This document shows, piece after piece, positions 1 through 7,791 of a DNA stretch of 35,581 nucleotides. The stretch is from Candidatus Polarisedimenticola svalbardensis (GTDB lineage: Bacteria > Acidobacteriota > Polarisedimenticolia > Polarisedimenticolales > Polarisedimenticolaceae), in NCBI GenBank assembly GCA_014764515.1, contig JACXWD010000034.1, forward strand, positions 1 through 35,581, in the 5' to 3' direction. The notes under the pieces are model-generated. The model searched no databases, was not told the origin of the DNA, and saw only the letters and a list, made by a program, of their open reading frames with translations. How positions within the stretch are numbered: position 1 is the first letter of the stretch; every line of letters starts with the position of its first letter. The position numbers and the translations under genes are program-made.

Positions 1-73
<73 letters not shown>

Positions 74-130
74 AACTCCAGCCAATTCACGGCTACAGCT
101 ACGCTTCCAGCCCCAGGTAGAGCAAACCTC

Positions 131-149
131 AACGGGACTTGGTCCCGTT
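131..149 (+). other. Perfect short hairpin downstream of tRNA-Gly
   Basis: AACGGGAC and GTCCCGTT form an 8-bp perfect stem around the 3-nt loop TTG. No T-tract follows, so it is not a classical intrinsic terminator. It may be a processing or attenuation structure for the tRNA transcript. Confidence 0.5.
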
Positions 150-176
150 AAGGATCCCTGCGGGGCGTTGTCTGAT

Positions 177-196
177 GCCCGCCTACGGCGGGCTTT
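177..196 (+). terminator. Possible weak intrinsic terminator after the tRNA
   Basis: GCCCGCC (177-183) and GGCGGGC (187-193) form a 7-bp GC-only stem with the loop TAC, followed by only three T. It directly abuts the duplicated tRNA 3' end at 197. The short T-run makes termination uncertain. Confidence 0.4.
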
Positions 197-225
197 GCGG
201 GTTCAAGTCCCGTTTCCCGCTCCAA
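197..225 (+). repeat. 29-bp direct repeat of the tRNA-Gly 3' end (copy of 46-74)
   Basis: Bases 197-225 are identical to 46-74, covering the T arm, acceptor 3' strand, CCA and one extra A. Duplication of a tRNA 3' end is the usual scar of site-specific integration, since integrases use the tRNA 3' half as attB, so this can be an att site left by a lost or minimal element. Only 122 bp separate the copies and no integrase is visible there. Alternatively it is the tail of a degenerate tandem tRNA: GCGGG at 160-164 can pair with CCCGC at 216-220 to close a 65-nt tRNA-like fold lacking a normal D arm. Confidence 0.8.
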
Positions 226-687
226 TCCAAGGTACTGAAGGGCAAAGCTATATCCGGCCGCCATCAGGTGGCCATTTTTTAGTCTGCCTCAGGTTTCCTT
301 TCGCTCGGCCTTGGCGAGTGGGATTGTGGCTTTTCAACCTCGAGTCCGCTGGTAGCCACATCCTCTACCAGGGCCAGTCCCAACTTGGCCAACCTCAACC
401 GGTCGAGGAACAGGGGACGTGAGTGGTAGTCGGTCGTTTCGATCTTTATCCCACCAGCCCACCGGGTCAGGCGAAAGCCCTCGTTGAAACAGGTCTGCTC
501 GGGTTTGTTGCTCATGGTCCCCTCCCACCTGCCAGGCGTGGGGTCAATATTGAGCGCGCAGAGGTGGAAAGCAAACCGTCTTTAGATGTGTAAACGACTC
601 TTAGCCCATTTCGGCAACGGTGCGCAATCATGTTCACGGCGTCGCTATTAACTTCCTATAAATAGACCGTTTTTTGCGACTGATGCC
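226..687. other. Largely non-coding stretch between tRNA repeat and sigma-54 promoter
   Basis: Apart from the doubtful minus-strand ORF at 279-515 no convincing gene is visible. From about 555 to 687 the sequence is more AT-rich than its surroundings and may hold upstream activator or IHF sites for the sigma-54 promoter that follows, but I could not identify a specific repeat. A perfect 10-bp palindrome TCAATATTGA lies at 544-553; its role is unknown. Confidence 0.4.
279..515 (-). CDS. Hypothetical short protein, possibly a gene remnant (78 aa)
   Basis: I do not recognise this protein. It begins MSNKPEQTC and has a good Shine-Dalgarno sequence (GGGAGGGG) a few bases before the ATG on the minus strand, which is the main reason to list it. 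The middle part (residues about 14-53) looks like ordinary globular sequence, but the tail becomes Pro/Ser/Arg-rich, as if it ran past a frameshift. It lies in an otherwise gene-free stretch next to the duplicated tRNA end, so a decayed gene from an integrated element is possible. No function is assigned. Confidence 0.25.
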   Translation of the reverse strand: MSNKPEQTCFNEGFRLTRWAGGIKIETTDYHSRPLFLDRLRLAKLGLALVEDVATSGLEVEKPQSHSPRPSERKPEAD

Positions 688-704
688 CCGGCACACCTCT
701 TGCA
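688..704 (+). promoter_or_regulatory. Sigma-54 (RpoN) -24/-12 promoter of the radical SAM gene
   Basis: The sequence GGCACACCTCTTGCA carries the invariant GG (690-691) and GC (702-703) separated by exactly 10 bases, with CAC after the GG and TT before the GC, as in the RpoN consensus TGGCAC-N5-TTGC. Transcription would start near 715, leaving a short leader with the ribosome-binding site AAGGAG before the ATG at 733. This implies control by an enhancer-binding protein that is not encoded in the window. Confidence 0.8.
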
Positions 705-732
705 CTTTCTGGTCTCCTGAAAGGAGATCGTC

Positions 733-2115
733 ATGAAAGTCCTCCTGATCGCTCCGGCAAGCGGAAACTGGCATCATGTCGGACAGCAACGTATTTTTGG
801 CGGTAAAACGTTTCGTTTTTCACTTCTCAGCCTTCTGTCGCTGGCGGCGGAAACACCACCCGGTTTTGAGATCCGCATTGTCGATGAACAGGTCCAGGAT
901 GTTCCCTGGAACGAGCATTTTGACCTGGTCGGAATCACATGCATGACCGCCGCAGCGCCCAGGGCGTACGATATCGCGGATCATTTCCGCACCTGCGGAG
1001 TTCCGGTAGTACTCGGAGGAATGCACCCGACGTTCCTGCCGGACGAGGCCCTCCAGCATGCCGACGCGGTCTGTGTCGGTGAAGCGGAGGGTGTGTGGCG
1101 GCATATCCTCGAAGATGCCCGTCACGGTAAGGTGTCCGGCATCTACCGCGCCGATGAACAGCACACCCTGGTTGGGTTGCACATGCCGCCGCGCGCACTG
1201 CTGGACGCCCGGCGCTACGGCACCATACAGTCGGTTCAGGCGACCAGAGGATGCCCCAACCGCTGCTCGTTCTGCTCCGTGTCGGCATTCCATAAGGGGA
1301 GCCTGCGCTGTCGCCCTGTAGAGGAGGTTGTGTGTGAGGTGAAAGATCTGTCAGGACGTTTCTTTATGTTTGTCGATGACAGCCTGACAGCCGAACGTGG
1401 CTACGCTCTTGAACTGTGCCAGGCGTTGAAACCACTCGGAAAGATCTGGATCAGCCAGTCGACACTCGAGATGGCCGACGATGAGGAACTGGTGCAGGCG
1501 GCATCCGAAGCTGGTTGCATCGGCATGTTCGTCGGACTGGAATCGTTCTCGGAATCGAGCCTGCGTTCGGTCGACAAAGGGTTCAACCGGGTGGCGGAGT
1601 ATCGTGACCGCATCGCCACCCTGCACGCCAATGGCATCGGTGTCGAAGCCGGCATCGTCTTCGGTTTCGATACCGACGGCCCCAACGTTTTCCGGTCGAC
1701 ACTCGAACTGCTTGATGAAATCGGCATAGATGCCATCCAGGTCTCTGTCCTGACGCCGCTGCCAGGCACGCCGATGTTCGACAGGCTGGTGTCGCGCATA
1801 AGTGAGCACGACTGGTCTCGCTACGATTACCACCATGTCGTCTTCCGGCCGGCTCGGATGACCGCCGAACAACTCCAGGCCGGCCATGACTGGGTGACAC
1901 GGGAGTTCTACCGCCCCTGGCGCATTGCCCGCAGACTGGCCCGGATGGCGCTAAGACCGGGAGGGATGCGAATGATGAAATACGCGGCTGCCCTGAACGC
2001 GGCGTATTACGGCCGGACCGTACGCTGGGATATTCGCGGTTACGACCCGGGGGTCAGGTCTCGTACTCATGCCCACGGAGGCGATGTCTCACGTCTGCCG
2101 AGTTTGGGCGGATAG
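733..2115 (+). CDS. B12-binding-domain radical SAM protein
   Basis: This 460-aa protein has an N-terminal cobalamin-binding-like Rossmann domain (residues about 1-150, with the typical VVLGGMHPTFLPDEAL strand-loop and a GEAE motif). A radical SAM core follows, with the cluster motif CPNRCSFC (C174, C178, C181). Such proteins cleave S-adenosylmethionine at a [4Fe-4S] cluster and often do methylations or rearrangements in lipid, hopanoid, cofactor or natural-product pathways; the substrate cannot be read from the sequence. The start is supported by AAGGAG just upstream. It is a single-gene unit behind a sigma-54 promoter and converges on the E2 gene, 23 bp away. The cytoplasmic family is large, so only the class is secure. 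Confidence 0.9.
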   Translation: MKVLLIAPASGNWHHVGQQRIFGGKTFRFSLLSLLSLAAETPPGFEIRIVDEQVQDVPWNEHFDLVGITCMTAAAPRAYDIADHFRTCGVPVVLGGMHPTFLPDEALQHADAVCVGEAEGVWRHILEDARHGKVSGIYRADEQHTLVGLHMPPRALLDARRYGTIQSVQATRGCPNRCSFCSVSAFHKGSLRCRPVEEVVCEVKDLSGRFFMFVDDSLTAERGYALELCQALKPLGKIWISQSTLEMADDEELVQAASEAGCIGMFVGLESFSESSLRSVDKGFNRVAEYRDRIATLHANGIGVEAGIVFGFDTDGPNVFRSTLELLDEIGIDAIQVSVLTPLPGTPMFDRLVSRISEHDWSRYDYHHVVFRPARMTAEQLQAGHDWVTREFYRPWRIARRLARMALRPGGMRMMKYAAALNAAYYGRTVRWDIRGYDPGVRSRTHAHGGDVSRLPSLGG

Positions 2116-2138
2116 GGTGTCGCATGAGCGCAATCCGG
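2116..2138. other. 23-bp convergent gap between the radical SAM and E2 genes
   Basis: The two genes converge with 23 bases between their stops. I see no hairpin terminator here, so read-through antisense transcription between them is possible. Confidence 0.5.
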
Positions 2139-3407
2139 TCACAACAGCGATTCGTCGAAGTTCTCCAGGAAGTTCTTCAGGCGTGCCAGGTACTGGTCGG
2201 CTACCGCTCCGTCCACGACCCGGTGGTCGTAGGACATGGAGATGTACACCATCGGCCGGATGGCGATGGCATCGTTGATGACCACGGGTCGCTTCTCTAT
2301 GCCGCCGATCCCCAGGATCGCCACCTGGGGCTGGTTGATGATCGGGAGGCCGTACAGGCCGCCGAAGATCCCCGGGTTGGTGATGGTGAATGTTCCGTTC
2401 TGAACCTCGTCCGGGTTCAGTTTCTTGGTCCGGGCCCGTTCCGCTAGGTCGTTGACCTGCTTGGACAGGCCGGCCATGGAAAGCTCGTCGGCGTTCCGGA
2501 CCACCGGCACGATCAGGCCCCAGTCCAGGGCGACGGCGATGCCGATGTTCAGTTCCTTGTGGTAGACGATGGTGTCGCCGTCAACCGATGAGTTGATAAT
2601 CGGCCAGGCCCGCAAAGCGTCGCAGACCGCCTTGATGAAGAACGGCGTCATGGTCAGTTTGGTGTCGTGACGGTCCAGGTAGGCCTGTTTCATTTTGGAG
2701 CGCAGAGAGACGATCCGGCTCATGTCCACTTCGAACACCGACTGGACGTGGGCGGAAGTGCGCTGGGAATCGATCATGTGCTCGGCGATCTTGCGCCGCA
2801 TCGGAGTCATGGCCTCGCGGAGGTCTCTTTCACCCGAGGCGAACACCGGAGCCCCGGGCTGGCTGGCTGTCGCCGCCGGCATGGTGACCGGGGTGGTTGT
2901 CGGGGCCGTGGCGCCGCCCTGTGCGATGAACGCCAGGATGTCCTTCTTCGTGACCCTTCCACCGGAGCCGGTGCCCGGCACCCGGGTCGGATCGATACCG
3001 TGCTCGGCGGCGATGTTGCGCACCACCGGGGAGACGAACACGCCTGGCGCGGCCGGGGCTGCTGCCGTCGCCGGCGCAGGATCTGCAACGACCGGTTTCG
3101 GAGCTTCCGGCGCCTTGGCAGGTTCCGGTTTCGCTGCTGGTGCGGCAGGGGCTTTTGCGGCTGCCGTTGCGTCGGTTTCCAGGATCGCAACGATCTCGTT
3201 CACCGGTACGGTTTCGCCTTCCTGGTTTTTGATTTCAACCAGGGTTCCGGCAGCCGGCGCCGGAATCTCCGCGTCGACCTTGTCCGTGGAAATTTCAAAC
3301 AGCGGCTCGTCCCGTTTGACCGTTTCGCCCACTTTCTTGATCCAGCGGGTGATGGTGCCCTCGGCGATTGATTCGCCCATCTGGGGCATCGGTACGTCTA
3401 TGCGCAT
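2139..3407 (-). CDS. 2-oxoacid dehydrogenase E2, dihydrolipoyl acyltransferase
   Basis: This 422-aa protein transfers acyl groups from lipoate to CoA in a 2-oxoacid dehydrogenase complex (2-oxoglutarate or branched-chain type; the sequence does not decide). Domains in order: lipoyl domain (residues 2-77, lipoylated K43 in STDKVD), an Ala/Pro-rich linker (about 80-122), a peripheral subunit-binding domain (about 124-162), a second flexible linker, and the catalytic domain (about 195-422) with the active-site motif DHRVVDG (H395, D399). The ATG is preceded by AGGAG. It lies 16 bp after lpdA on the same strand, so E3 and E2 form an operon. No E1 gene is in the window and must be elsewhere. Confidence 0.94.
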   Translation of the reverse strand: MRIDVPMPQMGESIAEGTITRWIKKVGETVKRDEPLFEISTDKVDAEIPAPAAGTLVEIKNQEGETVPVNEIVAILETDATAAAKAPAAPAAKPEPAKAPEAPKPVVADPAPATAAAPAAPGVFVSPVVRNIAAEHGIDPTRVPGTGSGGRVTKKDILAFIAQGGATAPTTTPVTMPAATASQPGAPVFASGERDLREAMTPMRRKIAEHMIDSQRTSAHVQSVFEVDMSRIVSLRSKMKQAYLDRHDTKLTMTPFFIKAVCDALRAWPIINSSVDGDTIVYHKELNIGIAVALDWGLIVPVVRNADELSMAGLSKQVNDLAERARTKKLNPDEVQNGTFTITNPGIFGGLYGLPIINQPQVAILGIGGIEKRPVVINDAIAIRPMVYISMSYDHRVVDGAVADQYLARLKNFLENFDESLL

Positions 3408-3423
3408 GATCGGTTACTCCTGG

Positions 3424-4827
3424 TTAAATGTGGATGCTGCGGCCGTGAACACCCAGCGCCGCCTCGTGCATGGCCTCGGCCAGGGTCGGGTGGGCGTGGA
3501 CGGCATGGAACAGTGCTTCGGTAGTCGCCTCCAGGTTGACCGCCGCGATCGCTTCTGAAATCAGTTCGGTGGCGTGGGGGCCGATGATGTGCACCCCCAG
3601 GATCTCGTCGTATTTCTTGTCGGACACGATCTTGACGAACCCCCGGGCGTCGCCGATGATCTTGGCCTTGCCGTTGGCGGTGAACGGGAAGCTGCCCACG
3701 GCAACCTCGTAGCCCCGGTCCTTCGCCTCCTGTTCCGACAGGCCTACCGATGCGATCTCCGGCGAGCTGTAGGTGCAGGACGGGATCTTGTCGTAATCGA
3801 TCGGGTGAGGGGAGCCTCCGGCGGCATGTTCCGCGGCGATCACCCCTTCGTGGGACGCCACGTGGGCCAGGGCCGGTGTCTTGACGATATCCCCGATGGC
3901 GTAGACACCGGGCTCGCCGGTCTGCATCATGCCGTCCACCTGGATGAACGGGCCGTCCATTACGACGCCGGTTCCTTCAAGCCCCAGGCCGGAGGTCACG
4001 GCGTTCCTGCCGACGGCTACCAGCAGGACTTCTGTCGACATCTCCACCGCTTCCCCGTCCTTCTCCGCCTTGATCTTTACACCGCCATCGACCTTTTTCA
4101 CCGACTGCACCCTGGTGCCGGTATGGACCTCGATTTTGCGTTTCTTGAACGCCTTCTCCAGCTCCTGTCCCAGGTCCGGGTCTTCCAGGGGAACCAGGTT
4201 GGGGAGCAGCTCTACCAGGGTGACCTTGCTGCCGAAAGTGGCGTAGATCGAGGCGAACTCGACGCCTACGGCGCCGGCGCCCAGCACCAGCATCGATTCG
4301 GGGATACGGTCCAGTTCCAGGGCGTGGTCCGAGCTGATGATGCTCTTGCCGTCGAACTCCATACCCGGCATTTCCCGTACTACCGAGCCGGTGGCCAGGA
4401 TGATCTTGCCGCTCTTGACGGTAAACGGGTCGCCCTGTTCCGGGGTGACCTCCACGGCGCCGGCCCCTGCCAGCCTGCCGGTGCCCTGGATCAGGGTGAT
4501 GCCGTTCTTCTTGAACAGGAACGCCACACCCTTGGCGTTGGTGATTACTGTTTTCTTGCGGTGCTTGTGGACACCGGGCAGATCCAGTTCGGCGTTTTGT
4601 ACCTTCACGCCGTAACCGCCTGCCGTCCGGGTGGTCTCAAGGACCTCCGCCGAATGCAGCAGCGCCTTGGTGGGGATGCACCCCCAGTGCAGGCAGGTGC
4701 CGCCGGGTAGCTTGTATTTTTCGATCACCGCGGTTTTCAGCCCCAGTTGAGCCGCGCGGATGGCGGCGACGTAACCGCCGGGTCCGGAACCGATAATGGT
4801 GAGGTCGAACTGCTCGTTCGCTGACAC
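3424..4827 (-). CDS. lpdA: Dihydrolipoyl dehydrogenase (E3)
   Basis: This FAD enzyme reoxidises dihydrolipoamide with NAD+ in 2-oxoacid dehydrogenase complexes. Visible features over 467 aa: an N-terminal FAD site GSGPGGYVAA, the redox disulfide C45/C50 in GGTCLHWGCIPTKAL, the central NAD-binding LGAGAVGVEFA, and the C-terminal dimerisation domain with the catalytic pair H446/E451 in HPTLAE. Length is normal for the family. The start codon is GTG, supported by GAGGAG seven bases upstream. It is the first gene of a unit with the E2 gene and is driven by a clear sigma-70-type promoter in the divergent region shared with the MidA-like gene. Confidence 0.96.
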   Translation of the reverse strand: MSANEQFDLTIIGSGPGGYVAAIRAAQLGLKTAVIEKYKLPGGTCLHWGCIPTKALLHSAEVLETTRTAGGYGVKVQNAELDLPGVHKHRKKTVITNAKGVAFLFKKNGITLIQGTGRLAGAGAVEVTPEQGDPFTVKSGKIILATGSVVREMPGMEFDGKSIISSDHALELDRIPESMLVLGAGAVGVEFASIYATFGSKVTLVELLPNLVPLEDPDLGQELEKAFKKRKIEVHTGTRVQSVKKVDGGVKIKAEKDGEAVEMSTEVLLVAVGRNAVTSGLGLEGTGVVMDGPFIQVDGMMQTGEPGVYAIGDIVKTPALAHVASHEGVIAAEHAAGGSPHPIDYDKIPSCTYSSPEIASVGLSEQEAKDRGYEVAVGSFPFTANGKAKIIGDARGFVKIVSDKKYDEILGVHIIGPHATELISEAIAAVNLEATTEALFHAVHAHPTLAEAMHEAALGVHGRSIHI

Positions 4828-4854
4828 GTTGGACTCCTCTGCCGGGAAAACCTC

Positions 4855-4883
4855 AATGTATCGTTAGGTCGGTGGAGCGTCAA
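4855..4883 (-). promoter_or_regulatory. Sigma-70 promoter of lpdA-E2 operon
   Basis: On the minus strand TTGACG (plus 4878-4883) and TACATT (plus 4855-4860) are separated by exactly 17 bp. Transcription would start near 4848, about 20 bases before the GTG start. The -35 box lies within ten bases of the divergent -10 element of the MidA-like gene, so the two promoters probably compete. Confidence 0.72.
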
Positions 4884-4886
4884 GAA

Positions 4887-4895
4887 TGTTACAAT
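4887..4895 (+). promoter_or_regulatory. Extended -10 promoter of the MidA-like gene, possibly leaderless
   Basis: TGTTACAAT is an extended -10 element (TG-n-TACAAT) with no recognisable -35. It ends 10 bases before the ATG at 4906, so the transcript would begin about four bases before the start codon. No Shine-Dalgarno is visible there, which fits a leaderless mRNA. Confidence 0.45.
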
Positions 4896-4905
4896 TCCGG
4901 CCCTT

Positions 4906-6045
4906 ATGGCCAACCATTCCGATTCTGAAAGGCTGGAGCCGGAAGCTTCGATCCGGGACGAGATCCTGGAACAAGGTCCTGTTACTTTCGCACGTTTCAT
5001 GGAGTTGTGCCTGTACCACCCGGTCCACGGTTATTACACCCGGGGCGGCGGCCGGATCGGACGGGACGGCGACTTCTTTACCGTCAGCGACGTCGGGACC
5101 TATTTCGGCGCCTGCATAGCCAGGCAACTGCAGGAAATGGATGACGTCCTCGGAAACCCCGAGCCGTTTCGCCTGCTCGAGTTCGGCGGTGGACGGGGAC
5201 TGCTGGCGAAGGACATCCTGGATACGATCGGCGCCGGGGAAGAATCGTTCCGCGGCCGGATGCGGTACACCCTGGTGGATCGCAGCGCCGGCATGCGTGA
5301 GATGGCTGCCGGGGAGGTTCACACCGTTTCTGCGGAGGAATTGCCGGCCGAACCGGCAGGCTCCGGCTGCGTGGTGGCGGTAGAACTGTTCGACGCCCTG
5401 CCGGTGCACCGCGTGGTTCGTCGAGACGGATCGTTGCGGGAGATACGGGTCGGACTGGACCGTGGGGGAGAACTGGCATCTGTGGAGGTCGAACCGACGG
5501 AGGAGGTCGCCGCCTACGCCGGGCGGTACGACGTCGCCTCGGGGGAAGGCCAGGAAGCCGAGGTCTGCCTGGCGGCGGAGGCGCAGTTCAACCGCATGGC
5601 GTCCACCCTGGAGTCCGGCTTCATGATCCTGGTGGACTACGGCCACCCGGCCGCCCAGTTGTACGACGCCTCCCGGCCCCGCGGGACCCTGCTGGCCTAT
5701 CACCGCCACAAGACCAATGAGGAGTACTACAGCCGGGTCGGAGACCAGGATCTGACCGCCCATGTGAACTGGAGCGGTTTGACCGACCACGCCGCCGCCG
5801 CCGGTTGGCGCCGGCTGGCCCTGACCACACAGGACCGCTTCCTGGTGGCCAACGGGATTCTGGAGCTGTTTGAGGCCCGTGACGAGGCGGACTGGCAGGA
5901 CCCGGAAAGCGTGAAACGAAGATTGAAGGCGATGCAGTTGATACATCCGGAAGGAATGGGCCGGATGTTCCAGGTCCTGGTGTTGTATCGCGGGAGCGGA
6001 GATCTGCCCCGGCTGGGCGGTCTTGAAGACCCGTACCGCCGGTAG
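4906..6045 (+). CDS. MidA/NDUFAF7-like SAM-dependent methyltransferase
   Basis: This 379-aa protein belongs to the family of mitochondrial MidA (NDUFAF7), an arginine methyltransferase needed for complex I assembly; the role of bacterial members is less clear. The N-terminal HGYYTRGGGRIGRDGDFFTV stretch (residues 41-60) is a family signature. The SAM-binding motif LEFGGGRG lies at 91-98, and acidic and aromatic motifs follow (VAVELFDALPVHR; LVDYGH). Length is typical. It is divergent from lpdA. The ATG was chosen because it gives a full N-terminal helix; no strong ribosome-binding site precedes it. The next gene starts 47 bases downstream. Confidence 0.88.
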   Translation: MANHSDSERLEPEASIRDEILEQGPVTFARFMELCLYHPVHGYYTRGGGRIGRDGDFFTVSDVGTYFGACIARQLQEMDDVLGNPEPFRLLEFGGGRGLLAKDILDTIGAGEESFRGRMRYTLVDRSAGMREMAAGEVHTVSAEELPAEPAGSGCVVAVELFDALPVHRVVRRDGSLREIRVGLDRGGELASVEVEPTEEVAAYAGRYDVASGEGQEAEVCLAAEAQFNRMASTLESGFMILVDYGHPAAQLYDASRPRGTLLAYHRHKTNEEYYSRVGDQDLTAHVNWSGLTDHAAAAGWRRLALTTQDRFLVANGILELFEARDEADWQDPESVKRRLKAMQLIHPEGMGRMFQVLVLYRGSGDLPRLGGLEDPYRR

Positions 6046-6091
6046 GCTGTATATTATTTTGCATCTGTTCCTTTATATGAGGTGTGAACCG

Positions 6092-7705
6092 ATGCGGTTG
6101 TTCTCACGGTTGCTGCCGGTGCTGGTCCTTCTACTGGGAGGATGCAGCGAACCGTTGCCGACGGTAGGCGGCAAGGTCGTTGGAGATTCAGGCGAGGTCG
6201 GCGTCGATTCCATCCGGGCCGTCCGCCTGTTCGAGAACCACTCCACCGCGCTGATCGAATGGCGACGGGCCGGTGTGCGGGATCGTGTACTGGTCCATCT
6301 GGACGGCCACTCCGATCTGGACTGGCTGCCGGACATCACGGTTTCGCGGATCGCCGCCGCCCGCCCCGACGAACTCCCGGCGCTGGAACTGCACCCGTAC
6401 ACCATGGACGGCACCGCCCTGAGCCGGTTCGGGATCTGGAACTTCATTTATCCTGCGGCCCGCATGGGGATCGTTCGGGAACTGGTCTGGGTCGTACCCG
6501 ACGGCTCCCTGGGCGACGCCGAGTCGGTTGTGCGCATGGCCAGGGAGATCCTGGTCGGGAAACTGGAAATGGTATCGGTTGACGAGGCGCTCAGCCTCAG
6601 ACCGGTGGGCCGGGCGATTCAGGGAGAGATTCTCGGCGTACCGATCCTCGTTTGCGAGATCGGCGACCTGCCGGCAATTCACGAACCGGTCCTGCTGGAT
6701 GTGGATCTGGACTATTTCACCACCGGTTCGGCGATTTCCCAGGAGGTCACCGCCGAGCCGTGGATCACCCCCAGGGCGGTGCTGGACGTCCTGCAAAAGA
6801 AACAGATCCGGACCGATCTGGTGACCCTGTCCTATTCCACCATTGGAGGTTTCCTGCCGCCGGGGAGCCGCTGGATCGGCCCGGCCCTGGTGCGGGGCCT
6901 GCGGAACCCCCGGGCGGACCTGCCGGATGGTGACCGGGCCAGGATGGAGGCCCAGGAAGCGATGGAAGCAGGGCATGACGGACGGGCCGCCGAACTGTTC
7001 AGCGAGTGGACCCGGGTCGAGCCGGAAAGCGCCTGCGCCTGGTTCTCCTACGCGGCTGCCCTTCAGAATGCGGGTCGTCAGGATGAAGCGGTAGCGGCCA
7101 GGCGGCAGGCGGTCGCCCTGGACCCGATCCTGGCCCATGAAGCTCTGTTCAGCGCAGACCGTTTATGGTTCAACCGGCAGTACGGCGCCGCCCTGGCCGA
7201 GTACGAGCGCTACCTTGACCGGCTGCCGGTCGGGCCGTTCACCGCCTACGCCCTGCGCAGGCAGGGCGGTTGCCTGATGCGCCTCAACAGGGACGCCGAG
7301 GCGATGACGATCTACCGCCGGATGCTGGAGCTGGCGCCGGATCATGGCGACAGCCTGCTGGACCTGGCCATCCTGCTGCGGGAGTCGGGAGATCTGCCCG
7401 GGGCGCTGGAGCTTCTCCGGCAGGCCCGGGAAGTCCTGCCGGATCGCTCCAATTACGCCCGGGCTCTCGGGACAACCTATCTGATGAACGGGGAGGTTCA
7501 GCCCGCCATCGCCGAACTGAGTGCCGCCGCCGAACAGAAGCCGACTTCGGTAATCATCCGCCGAAATCTGGCCATCGCACTGATCCAGGACAACCGGCCG
7601 GCGGAGGCTGCAGACCAGATCCGTATCGCCCTGCTGCTGGAGCCGGGCAACCCTGCGATCCGCCAGATCGCCCGCCAACTGCAGCGAGCCGGAGTCCAGC
7701 CTTAA
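6092..7705 (+). CDS. Lipoprotein with UPF0489 domain and TPR repeats
   Basis: This 537-aa protein starts with a lipoprotein signal (lipobox LLGGC, lipidated C18). An upstream in-frame ATG at 6023 would bury the signal inside the preceding gene, so 6092, preceded by GAGGTG, is preferred. Residues about 40-285 match the UPF0489 family, with HLDGHSDLDW (D71, H73, D75) and LLDVDLDYF (D203, D205, D207). These acidic/His motifs resemble the metal-binding motifs of ureohydrolase-fold enzymes, an inference only. From about residue 288 to the end there are TPR-like helical repeats. It is probably exported and membrane-anchored. The combination of a putative metallo-domain with a TPR tail on a lipoprotein is unusual. 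Function unknown. Confidence 0.85.
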   Translation: MRLFSRLLPVLVLLLGGCSEPLPTVGGKVVGDSGEVGVDSIRAVRLFENHSTALIEWRRAGVRDRVLVHLDGHSDLDWLPDITVSRIAAARPDELPALELHPYTMDGTALSRFGIWNFIYPAARMGIVRELVWVVPDGSLGDAESVVRMAREILVGKLEMVSVDEALSLRPVGRAIQGEILGVPILVCEIGDLPAIHEPVLLDVDLDYFTTGSAISQEVTAEPWITPRAVLDVLQKKQIRTDLVTLSYSTIGGFLPPGSRWIGPALVRGLRNPRADLPDGDRARMEAQEAMEAGHDGRAAELFSEWTRVEPESACAWFSYAAALQNAGRQDEAVAARRQAVALDPILAHEALFSADRLWFNRQYGAALAEYERYLDRLPVGPFTAYALRRQGGCLMRLNRDAEAMTIYRRMLELAPDHGDSLLDLAILLRESGDLPGALELLRQAREVLPDRSNYARALGTTYLMNGEVQPAIAELSAAAEQKPTSVIIRRNLAIALIQDNRPAEAADQIRIALLLEPGNPAIRQIARQLQRAGVQP

Positions 7706-7735
7706 ATCATGGATAAACCGGCTGATTCCAGTCCT

Positions 7736-7765
7736 TTGAGGGGGCTTGGCGACCTATGGTACGAT
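7736..7765 (+). promoter_or_regulatory. Putative sigma-70 promoter of the Fe-S oxidoreductase operon
   Basis: TTGAGG (7736-7741) and TACGAT (7760-7765) are 18 bp apart, placing the start near 7772. That is downstream of the ATG at 7756 and 20 bases before the GTG at 7792, supporting the GTG as the real start of the next gene. Confidence 0.4.
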
Positions 7766-7791
7766 CCGCGTTCGACGCCATGGGAGGTACC

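Noticed and set aside
544-553. Palindrome TCAATATTGA as an activator site for the sigma-54 promoter
   Set aside because: A single 10-bp palindrome about 140 bp upstream with no second copy is too little to call an enhancer.
2139-4827. Assignment of the E2/E3 pair to one specific complex (2-oxoglutarate versus branched-chain)
   Set aside because: No E1 gene is present and the E2 sequence features visible here do not distinguish the substrates.
4982-4990. TTACTTTCG, the same 9-mer as in the candidate SOS elements
   Set aside because: It lies inside the MidA-like coding region and lacks the second CGAA half-site at 7-bp spacing, so it is a chance match.
6023-6091. Upstream ATG for the UPF0489-TPR protein
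   Set aside because: It would place 23 residues before a textbook lipoprotein signal and overlap the previous gene; the ATG at 6092 has a ribosome-binding site.
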